NCBI RefSeq assembly: GCF_022179285.1 | Contig: NZ_BPQO01000018.1 | Coordinates: 62,001 to 126,000 of the forward strand | Direction of reading: 5' to 3' | Length of the DNA stretch: 64,000 nt | Source of the DNA: Methylobacterium hispanicum | GTDB lineage: Bacteria; Pseudomonadota; Alphaproteobacteria; Rhizobiales; Beijerinckiaceae | In this document: piece by piece, positions 1 through 5,924 of the stretch | Layout of the letters: each line of letters begins with the position of its first letter | Numbering within the stretch: the stretch's first letter is position 1 | Made by a program: the position numbers and the translations under genes | Notes under the pieces: generated by a model | The model's input: only the letters and a program-made list of their open reading frames with translations | Told to the model about the DNA's origin: nothing | The model's database searches: none

Positions 1-339
1 GCGGAACTCGCCGACGCGGAGGTCGCGACCGCGATCGTGACGACCGAGCGCGACGCGCTGAGCCTGCAGCTCTCGGCCGCCGCGAACCTCCTCGACGTCG
101 GCCAGAGCGTGCCGGCGGACCGCCGCTTCGAGACGCTCGCCGCCGTGCGCGACCCGCTGACGACCGCCGCGCTGCGTCGCGGCGGCGAGGCCGGCCCGGT
201 GAGGCGCGCCGCCCGCGCCGGGGGCGCCCGGCCGGAACCGGGTGTGCCCGCCCTGCGCGGCTCGATCGGCGAGCCGGCCCCGGCCCGCTTCGGCCTCGCC
301 TCCCACGGGCGCACCGGATGGGTGGTGCTGACCCGGTGA
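1..339 (+). CDS. C-terminal part of an unrecognised protein (5' end outside window)
   Basis: The frame is open from the first base and stops at 337-339. Third codon positions are almost all G or C, as in real genes of this genome, so it looks like the last 112 codons of a gene that begins before the window. The first half (ELADAEVATAIVTTER...) looks helical. The second half is rich in Arg, Gly, Ala and Pro and shows no motif I know. It converges on the peptide-export operon that ends at 472. I do not assign a function. It could also be a frameshifted or low-complexity tail. Confidence 0.5.
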   Translation, partial: AELADAEVATAIVTTERDALSLQLSAAANLLDVGQSVPADRRFETLAAVRDPLTTAALRRGGEAGPVRRAARAGGARPEPGVPALRGSIGEPAPARFGLASHGRTGWVVLTR

Positions 340-396
340 TACCGTGTCCGGTCGAAGCGTTCGGTTCGACGCGTCGTCTCGGGAGGAAGCGCGGGT

Positions 397-471
397 CCCC
401 TCTCCCGTAGGGGAGAGGGGGCGCGGCGCGCGTTCACCCCGACCAGCCGAACCGATCGACCGGGGGCCGTC
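397..471. repeat. Dispersed intergenic palindrome with conserved flank
   Basis: A short palindrome (cccctctccc, 3-base loop, ggggagaggg at 397-420) is followed by a flank ending in ccgaaccgatcgaccggggg. The same palindrome plus flank occurs in inverted orientation at about 28775-28845. It lies between two convergent genes. It may act as a bidirectional terminator but has no T-tract. Confidence 0.7.
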
Positions 472-2622
472 TCACGCCCGCGCCGGGATCCTGCGCCCCG
501 CGCCCGGCGCCCAGTCGTCCTCGACGAGGCGGCCGCCCTCGATGCGCAGGACGCGATCGACCTGATCGAGCATGCGCTCGCTGTGGGTGATGAAGACCTT
601 GGCGGCCCGGACCCGCTTCAGGCTCTCGACGAGCGCCGCCTCGGTGGTCGGGTCGAGGTTGGCCGTGACCTCGTCGAGGAGCAGCAGGCGCGGGCGGCGG
701 CAGAGCGCGCGGGCGAGGAGCAGCCGGCGGCGCTGGCCGGTCGAGAGCAGGCCGCCCTCTTCCGAGACCTGGGTGGCGTAGCCCTGCGGCAGGCGCTCGA
801 TCTCGTCGCGCAGACCGACGCAGACGAGCGCCGCCTCCATCTCGGCCCGCGAGACGGCCGGGTCGAACAGCGCGAGGTTGTCGGCGACCGTGCCGGCGAA
901 CAGGCCGTCGTCGGCGAAGACCACGCCGAGGTTGCTGCGGTACTCGCGCTTGCCGAACTGGGCGAGCGGGCTGCCGTCCACCATGACGCGGCCTTCCGCC
1001 GGCTCGTGCAGGCTCGCCAGGATCTTCATCAGCGAGGACTTGCCCGAGCCCGACACGCCGACGATCGCCACGGTCTCGTGCGCGCCGAGATCGATGCTCA
1101 GGTTCACCGCGCGCAGGATCGGTTCGTCGGCCCGACCGAACTGCACCGTCACGTCCTCCAGGCGGACCTCGCGGTTGAGCGTCCGGTGGAAGGTCGCGTC
1201 CTGCAGGCCCGCCTCCGGCTCCTGGCCGAGCACGTCGTCGAGGCGCTGGAAGTGCACCCGCATCGCCGAGAGGTGCATCAGGTTGCTGGTGAGCAGGTTG
1301 ACGCGCGCGAAGAACTCGGAGCGCAGGGCGAAGAAGGCGTAGAGCGTGCCGATCGTCAGCGTGTTCGCGATCACGCCGACGATGCCCATGTAGAGGGTCG
1401 CGACCGTGCTCAGCACGATGACGACGTGCATGAACAGTTCGGCGTCGATCTCGGCCTTGCGCGCCCGGAAGTCGAGGTTGGCGAAGCGCGAGAAGCTCTC
1501 GAACCAGCGCATCGCGAAGCGTTCGGTGCCGTTATGCGCCTTCAGGCTGTCGACCCGGCGCAGGCCGTCGAGGAGGCGGGCCCGCTCCTCCGAGCGCGCC
1601 TCCAGCGAGCCGAAGGTCGCCTGGTTGAGCTTCGGGAAGGTGAGGAAGCGCATCCCGATCACCGCGACCAGGGTGAGCATGGTCACCACCGCCATGGCGG
1701 GCGCGTAGTAGAGCATCAGCCCGATGATCAGGATCGAGGTGGCGCTGTCGGCAAACGCCGTGACGAGGCCGCCGACGAGGAACGCCTTGACGTGCTCGAT
1801 CGAGTCGACCCGGGCCACGAAGTCGCCGGGGTGGCGCAGCTCGAAGTAGTTCAGCGGCAGCCGGAAGGCGTGGCCGACGACGTTGCGGGTGAACTGGAGC
1901 TGGAGCAGCGTCGAGGCCCTGAGCGTCACGTAGTCCCGCAGCCAGCGCCCGATCGCCTCGAAGCCCATCAGCAGGACGAGGCCGATCGCCAGCACGTGGA
2001 GCAGGTCGAGATCGACCTGCGGGATCACCACGTCGAGGGCGATCTGCAGGAGGACCGGCATGGCGAGGCCGAGGAGCGCGATCGCCACCGTGACGAGGCT
2101 GATCTGCCAGACCGTGCTGCCGAGCCCGCTCGTCGCGCGGAACACCGCGCGGAAGGTCAGCTTCTTCTCGGCGCGGACCCGTTCGAGGTCCATCCGGGGC
2201 GCGAATTCCAGCACCACGCCCGAGAACAGCTGCTCCATGTCGGCGCGCTCGTAGAGGCGCGGGCCGAATTCCGGGTCGTGCACCCGGTAGCGCCCGCCCC
2301 GGACCGATTCGAGCACCACGAAGTGGTTGCCCTTCCAGTGCAGGATCGCGGGCAGCTGGACGCCCTTCAGCTCGTCGATGTTCGTGAGCGCGTAGCCGCC
2401 GGCATCCAGGCCCAGCGTGTCGGCGAGCTCCACGATGTCGGCGAGCGACATGCCGGTGCGGGAGAGGGGAAAGAGCGCGCGCAGGTAGGCGAGGTCGATG
2501 TCGTGCCGGTGGTAGTTCGCCACCATGGCGAGGCAGGTCAGCCCGCACTCGTTGGCCTCGCTCTGGACCAGCGAGCGCACGCGCCGCCGTCCGGGGCCCA
2601 AGCCCTTCAGCCACTCGCTCAT
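472..2622 (-). CDS. Peptidase-containing ABC exporter (C39 family, bacteriocin type)
   Basis: This 716-residue inner-membrane exporter should cut double-glycine leaders and export the mature peptide with ATP. An N-terminal C39 cysteine-peptidase domain (about 1-135) keeps its catalytic residues: Gln20 (oxyanion hole), Cys26 in ANECGLTC, His100 in GNHFVVL and Asp116 in VHDPEFG. A six-helix ABC transmembrane domain follows (about 155-450). The nucleotide-binding domain has Walker A GVSGSGKSS (about 522), signature LSTGQ (about 626) and Walker B LLLLDE (about 646). It is the last gene of the operon, 37 bp after the HlyD-type adaptor. The layout matches CvaB-like transporters. The substrates are very likely the three GG-leader peptides at 5026-5555. 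Inference: export also needs a TolC-like outer-membrane protein, which is not in this window. Confidence 0.93.
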   Translation of the reverse strand: MSEWLKGLGPGRRRVRSLVQSEANECGLTCLAMVANYHRHDIDLAYLRALFPLSRTGMSLADIVELADTLGLDAGGYALTNIDELKGVQLPAILHWKGNHFVVLESVRGGRYRVHDPEFGPRLYERADMEQLFSGVVLEFAPRMDLERVRAEKKLTFRAVFRATSGLGSTVWQISLVTVAIALLGLAMPVLLQIALDVVIPQVDLDLLHVLAIGLVLLMGFEAIGRWLRDYVTLRASTLLQLQFTRNVVGHAFRLPLNYFELRHPGDFVARVDSIEHVKAFLVGGLVTAFADSATSILIIGLMLYYAPAMAVVTMLTLVAVIGMRFLTFPKLNQATFGSLEARSEERARLLDGLRRVDSLKAHNGTERFAMRWFESFSRFANLDFRARKAEIDAELFMHVVIVLSTVATLYMGIVGVIANTLTIGTLYAFFALRSEFFARVNLLTSNLMHLSAMRVHFQRLDDVLGQEPEAGLQDATFHRTLNREVRLEDVTVQFGRADEPILRAVNLSIDLGAHETVAIVGVSGSGKSSLMKILASLHEPAEGRVMVDGSPLAQFGKREYRSNLGVVFADDGLFAGTVADNLALFDPAVSRAEMEAALVCVGLRDEIERLPQGYATQVSEEGGLLSTGQRRRLLLARALCRRPRLLLLDEVTANLDPTTEAALVESLKRVRAAKVFITHSERMLDQVDRVLRIEGGRLVEDDWAPGAGRRIPARA

Positions 2623-2659
2623 CCGAGCCTCGTTCCGGTTCCTGGCAGGTGGTGAGGGG

Positions 2660-3958
2660 TCAGCCGCGGCCGCGCATGGCGCGGATCGGGTCCAGCATCC
2701 AGTCGATCAGCCGCCGCTTCTCGACCACGATGTCGGCCGACAGCGTCGAGCCGACGCGGATCGGCTCGTCCACGCCGTAGGCCCGGATCGTGCGCGCGTC
2801 GGGCCGCACGTCGATCCGGTAGGTCGATTGGCGGGTGAGCGAGGTCGGGTCGAACACCGCCTCGCCCGCATCCGCCATCGCGACGGCGGGCGCGCGGAGC
2901 GGCGTGCCGGCGATCTGCGTGATCGTGCCGTGCGCGATGCCGAAGGTCTTGAACGGGAAGGCGTCGTACTTGATCACCACGTCCTGGCCGACCTTGGCGA
3001 GGCCGATGGCGCGGGCCGGCACCTCCAGCACGATCACCGGCTCGGCGCCGGAATCGCCCACGATCGCGAGGATCTGGTCGGCGGAGACCGAGGCGCCGGG
3101 CTCCACGAACAGGCCCGCCACCTCGCCGTCCACGGGCGAGACGATGTCGAGGCGCTCCAGCGCGCTGTAGCCGGTGAGCTGCGCCTCGATCGCGCTCAAC
3201 TCGTTCTCGGTGGCGGCGAGCTGGGCGGCCTTCTCGGTGGCGGTGGTGCGCTGCCCCGTCAGGCGCTCGGCGGTCGATTGCTTCAGCTCGGCCCGGCGGG
3301 CGCGCAGCTCCGCGATCTGGCGCGCGTAGTCGAGGGCGATGCGGCGCTGGCCGTTGAGCGATTCGCGCGTCGCGTAGCCCTGGTTCATGTAGGTCTGGAC
3401 GCGGGCCACCATCTCCTCCTGCTGGCGCAGGCCCTCCTTCAGGGCCCGCTCCTGCTCGTCGAAGGCGCGGGTGACGTTGGCGACGTTGCGCTCGGTCTCG
3501 CTGCGGTCGCCCTTCGTGGCGTCGAGGAAGGTGATCAGGCGCTCGCGGTCGCGCTGGAGGTTGGCCTTGCGCTCGCGCAGGCTGCGCAGGTTGGCCGTCA
3601 CGGTCGAGACGCCGCCCGTGGTCTGGTCGCGCACCTGGATCTGCATCAGGCGCTGGCCGCGGGCGACGCGGTCGCCCTGTCTCACGTCGATGGTCTGGAC
3701 GATGCCCGCGGCCCGCGCGTCGAGCCGGGTCAGGCCGGAGGCGGCCGAGACGTAGCCGCGCACCGATTCGCTGCGCGCGAAGCGCCCGAGGAACAGGGCC
3801 GCCACCAGGGCGACCACGATCGCGCCGAAGAACCACGCCATCCACGCGGCGCCGCGGTCCTGCTGCAGGTGGATCGTCGCGCCGGGCCGGCGCCTCTGGA
3901 AGGCTGCGACGGCAGAGGACCGGTCGGGACCGGCGTCCGGCGTATCAGTCTCGCTCAT
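2660..3958 (-). CDS. HlyD/CvaA-type membrane fusion protein
   Basis: A 432-residue periplasmic adaptor that would link the ABC exporter to an outer-membrane channel. It has a short cytoplasmic N-terminus and one membrane segment (about 38-60, AWFFGAIVVALVAALFLG). A biotinyl-lipoyl half-motif follows (GIVQTIDVRQGDRVARGQ), then a long helical hairpin rich in Arg, Gln and Glu (about 110-250). The second lipoyl half (SPVDGEVAGLFVEPGASV) and a beta-barrel end (SADIVVEKRRLIDWML) complete it. Order and length fit colicin-V/bacteriocin secretion adaptors. It sits 9 bp after the acyltransferase-like gene and 37 bp before the C39 exporter on the same strand, so the three are probably co-transcribed. 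Confidence 0.92.
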   Translation of the reverse strand: MSETDTPDAGPDRSSAVAAFQRRRPGATIHLQQDRGAAWMAWFFGAIVVALVAALFLGRFARSESVRGYVSAASGLTRLDARAAGIVQTIDVRQGDRVARGQRLMQIQVRDQTTGGVSTVTANLRSLRERKANLQRDRERLITFLDATKGDRSETERNVANVTRAFDEQERALKEGLRQQEEMVARVQTYMNQGYATRESLNGQRRIALDYARQIAELRARRAELKQSTAERLTGQRTTATEKAAQLAATENELSAIEAQLTGYSALERLDIVSPVDGEVAGLFVEPGASVSADQILAIVGDSGAEPVIVLEVPARAIGLAKVGQDVVIKYDAFPFKTFGIAHGTITQIAGTPLRAPAVAMADAGEAVFDPTSLTRQSTYRIDVRPDARTIRAYGVDEPIRVGSTLSADIVVEKRRLIDWMLDPIRAMRGRG

Positions 3959-3967
3959 GGTTCGGGA

Positions 3968-4921
3968 TCACGCGGCGGTCCGGATCTGTTCATCCGCCTC
4001 TTCGGTCCGGGAGGCGGCGTCCGTGACTGTATCGGTGACCGGTAAATAGTCTCGCAGCGCGGACCAGAGGTGCCACTGCTCGGGCCGGGCCCTGAGGCTC
4101 GCCTCGATATGGGCGCGCACCAGCCCGGCGACGCGGGCCCGCTCCTCGGGCGCGCTCGTGTGGACCTCGAAGGTGGGGCCGACCCGGACGAGGTCGCCCT
4201 CCGGCTCCATCGTGCAGGCCAGCGGCACGACGAGGCCGTTGGTGAGGCGGGCCAGCGTGTCCGTGCCGAAGGCGAACCGCGTCTCCAGGCCCAGCACCGG
4301 CATCGGGGCGGCGGCGCCGTAGGCGGGATCGAGGTCGCAGAAGTTCACGATCACCGCGCCGTTGCGGGCGAAGCGCACGGCCTCCAGGAAGCCCATCCGG
4401 TCGGTGACCTGATGGAAGCGCATCGTGACGCCGACCTCGCGGATCCGCTCCATCACGGCGGTCTCCAGGGGCATGTCGTCGCGCTGGCGCAGCACGAGGA
4501 GCGGCCGGCCGGGGAAGAAGCGCACCATCAGGCAGGCGAGCGCGAGGACGTAGGCGCCCATGTGCAGCGGCGTCAGGATCACCGGCCGTCCGGTCGCGGC
4601 GGCCCGCTCCAGGGCGGCCGGGTCCGTGACCGCGATGTGGCGCGCGTCCCGCTTGAGCGCGGGCACGCTGCGCACGAGGAGCGCCGCCCACTCCGCCTCG
4701 GTCTGCAGGTTGTGCAGGTTCACCTCGCGCTCCAGGCGCCGGGCCTCCCGGCTCGACTGGCGCAGGACGCGCTGGAACAGGCCGGCATGGCCGGTCTTCT
4801 CGAAGCCCCGCAGGGCGCCTGCGAGCGTGAACCGCGCGCGCAGGATGCGGCGCCGGGTCCGCAGCGGCAGGCCGGCGATGCGGCGGGCCAGAAAGCCGAT
4901 GCGGGGGTCATTCTCCGTCAT
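3968..4921 (-). CDS. LpxL/HtrB-like acyltransferase homologue of the peptide operon
   Basis: This 317-residue protein resembles the lysophospholipid/lipid A acyltransferase fold. Family-like blocks are GRPVILTPLHMGAY (about 111-124), GAVIVNFCDLDPAYG (about 190-205), and LGLETRFAFGTDTLARLTNGLVVPLAC. His120 sits where family members have the HX4(D/E) catalytic motif, but the residue five positions on (125) is Val, not an acid. No clear membrane anchor is seen; the basic N-terminus could be peripheral. It lies between the GG-leader peptide genes and their export genes on the same strand. Inference: it may attach a fatty acyl group to the peptides, make an immunity lipid, or be a catalytically dead helper. 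The fold call is fairly sure; the function is not. Confidence 0.7.
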   Translation of the reverse strand: MTENDPRIGFLARRIAGLPLRTRRRILRARFTLAGALRGFEKTGHAGLFQRVLRQSSREARRLEREVNLHNLQTEAEWAALLVRSVPALKRDARHIAVTDPAALERAAATGRPVILTPLHMGAYVLALACLMVRFFPGRPLLVLRQRDDMPLETAVMERIREVGVTMRFHQVTDRMGFLEAVRFARNGAVIVNFCDLDPAYGAAAPMPVLGLETRFAFGTDTLARLTNGLVVPLACTMEPEGDLVRVGPTFEVHTSAPEERARVAGLVRAHIEASLRARPEQWHLWSALRDYLPVTDTVTDAASRTEEADEQIRTAA

Positions 4922-4985
4922 GTCGCGGCCTCAGCCTCCCCTCGCACGAGGGTTCGCGCCGGGGCGCGCCTCCTCGTCGCCCATC

Positions 4986-5014
4986 GGGGCGCGCGGCTGC
5001 GGGCCGCGCGCCCC
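4986..5014 (-). terminator. GC hairpin after the last peptide gene
   Basis: A perfect 11-bp stem (ggggcgcgcgg / ccgcgcgcccc) with a 7-base loop lies just after the stop of the third peptide gene and before the acyltransferase-like gene. There is no T-tract. It could be a partial terminator or an RNA-stabilising element that lets the peptide mRNA exceed the export-gene mRNA. Confidence 0.5.
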
Positions 5015-5025
5015 GCATCACGTCC

Positions 5026-5145
5026 TCAGCACTTCTTGGACTTGTCGCCGTTGCCCTTGGGGGCGCAGGGGGCCTTGGCCGGTGGGCACGGGGCGGCGTT
5101 GCCGCCGGTGACGGCCTTGAGGGTCTTGGCGTCGAGCTTCGTCAT
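5026..5145 (-). CDS. Double-glycine-leader peptide, copy C
   Basis: A 39-residue precursor with a 15-residue leader (MTKLDAKTLKAVTGG) ending in Gly-Gly, the cut site of C39 exporters. The predicted mature part is 24 residues: NAAPCPPAKAPC followed by APKGNGDKSKKC. It holds three Cys (20, 27, 39), five Lys and four Pro, with a net positive charge. It differs from copies A and B only by Ala instead of Asp at residue 25. It is the third gene of the tandem set, and the start has only a weak GGGA-type ribosome site. Three near-identical copies with conserved frame and stop argue strongly for real genes despite the small size. Role (bacteriocin, signal or metal/redox peptide) is unknown. Confidence 0.88.
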   Translation of the reverse strand: MTKLDAKTLKAVTGGNAAPCPPAKAPCAPKGNGDKSKKC

Positions 5146-5194
5146 GGCGTGGATTCCCGATCTCTGGATTGCGTCTGTGCGTCGATGTCTCGGA

Positions 5195-5224
5195 GGGCGC
5201 GCGCCGCGAGCGCGGCGCGCGCCC
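5195..5224. repeat. 30-bp near-perfect palindrome between peptide copies B and C
   Basis: Fourteen-base arms (gggcgcgcgccgcg / cgcggcgcgcgccc) flank only two bases, between the stop of copy B and the start of copy C. In RNA this would be a very stable hairpin. It is part of the duplicated 205-bp unit. Confidence 0.75.
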
Positions 5225-5230
5225 GTCAGA

Positions 5231-5350
5231 TCAGCACTTCTTGGACTTGTCGCCGTTGCCCTTGGGGGCGCAGGGGTCCTTGGCCGGGGGGCACGGGGCG
5301 GCGTTGCCGCCGGTGACGGCCTTGAGGGTCTTGGCGTCGAGCTTCGTCAT
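5231..5350 (-). CDS. Double-glycine-leader peptide, copy B
   Basis: A 39-residue precursor identical in protein sequence to copy A: leader MTKLDAKTLKAVTGG, then a 24-residue mature part beginning NAAPCPPAKDPC and ending DKSKKC. The leader has the usual hydrophobic spacing (Leu4, Leu9, Val12) before Gly14-Gly15. The start codon lies exactly 205 bp from those of copies A and C. Its upstream sequence (GGGAATCCACGCC before ATG) is a weaker ribosome site than the AGGAGG of copy A, so translation of the copies may differ. See copy C for the shared features and alternatives. Confidence 0.9.
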   Translation of the reverse strand: MTKLDAKTLKAVTGGNAAPCPPAKDPCAPKGNGDKSKKC

Positions 5351-5399
5351 GGCGTGGATTCCCGATCTCTGGATTGCGTCTGTGCGTCGATGTCTCGGA

Positions 5400-5429
5400 G
5401 GGCGCGCGCCGCGAGCGCGGCGCGCGCCC
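5400..5429. repeat. 30-bp near-perfect palindrome between peptide copies A and B
   Basis: The same 14-base-arm palindrome as at 5195-5224, placed between copies A and B. Identity of the two spacers shows that a whole gene-plus-spacer unit was duplicated. Confidence 0.75.
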
Positions 5430-5435
5430 GTCAGA

Positions 5436-5555
5436 TCAGCACTTCTTGGACTTGTCGCCGTTGCCCTTGGGGGCGCAGGGGTCCTTGGCCGGGGGGCACG
5501 GGGCGGCATTGCCGCCGGTGACGGCCTTGAGGGTCTTCGCGTCGAGCTTCGTCAT
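5436..5555 (-). CDS. Double-glycine-leader peptide, copy A (first of three)
   Basis: The promoter-proximal 39-residue precursor, with leader MTKLDAKTLKAVTGG and mature part NAAPCPPAKDPC plus APKGNGDKSKKC. The ribosome site is a strong AGGAGG seven bases before the ATG, which fixes the start. The leader carries the double-glycine cut site expected by the C39 exporter at 472-2622. The mature peptide has three Cys; an odd number means one free thiol, a dimer or a modification. It is small, basic and Pro/Lys-rich rather than hydrophobic, so a classical pore-forming class II bacteriocin is not obvious. I recognise no named family beyond the GG leader. Confidence 0.92.
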   Translation of the reverse strand: MTKLDAKTLKAVTGGNAAPCPPAKDPCAPKGNGDKSKKC

Positions 5556-5924
5556 GGTTCTGCCTCCTGATCCGAACCGGTGTTCCCCCGTTCGGTAAGG
5601 GGAGAATGCTGATTTGAAACATTGATGTCCAGCGAACGGTAAGGGATTTTATACCATCTCTGCACAGGATAGAAAGTCTTGGTTAAGCCGATCGAAGACT
5701 ACGTACGTAGCGAGATCAATACAACCGGAAGTTTGAACTTGAGAGAACGTGCCAATTCTTGGTGGTGGCAGGCCCGGCGCCCCGGCGGCTCCCGCGGGAC
5801 CGGCCGGGTCCGTTGCGCGGCGCACGGAGCCGCAGCCCGCCGGATGGCGGCCTTGAGGCGGGCGGGGAGGGGAGGGGCGGGGCGTCGGCCGCGCGTGCGG
5901 GATGGCTGGCGGCCGGGTGCGGCC
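5556..5924 (-). promoter_or_regulatory. Upstream region of the peptide operon
   Basis: A gene-free stretch of about 370 bp that is clearly richer in A and T (5580-5760) than its surroundings. On the minus strand TATAAAAT (5646-5653) could be a -10 box, giving a leader of about 90 bases; no convincing -35 was found. A 9-base direct repeat cggtaaggg occurs at 5593-5601 and 5637-5645, 44 bp apart on the same face of the helix. The second copy abuts the putative -10, so it is a candidate operator pair. From 5765 to 5924 I see only GC-rich sequence next to the end of the ABC-F gene. Confidence 0.4.

Larger units (their letters stand above)
5027..5555. repeat. Tandem array, 205-bp period, carrying the peptide genes
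   Basis: The start codons at 5555, 5350 and 5145 are exactly 205 bp apart. Coding parts and spacers (ggattcccgatctctggatt ... plus the palindrome) are almost identical. Copies A and B share their 3' spacer and copies B and C share their 5' spacer, as expected from recent unequal crossing-over. The few differences include the D25A change in copy C. Confidence 0.9.

Noticed and set aside
583..2655. A 690-codon open frame on the plus strand opposite the C39 exporter
   Set aside because: It is antisense to a gene with clear catalytic motifs and has Arg/Glu/His-rich composition typical of shadow frames in GC-rich DNA.
5730..5765. A sigma-54 promoter on the minus strand (TTGGCACG upstream of the peptide operon)
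   Set aside because: The -24-like TGGCAC is present but no GC at the -12 position with correct spacing.
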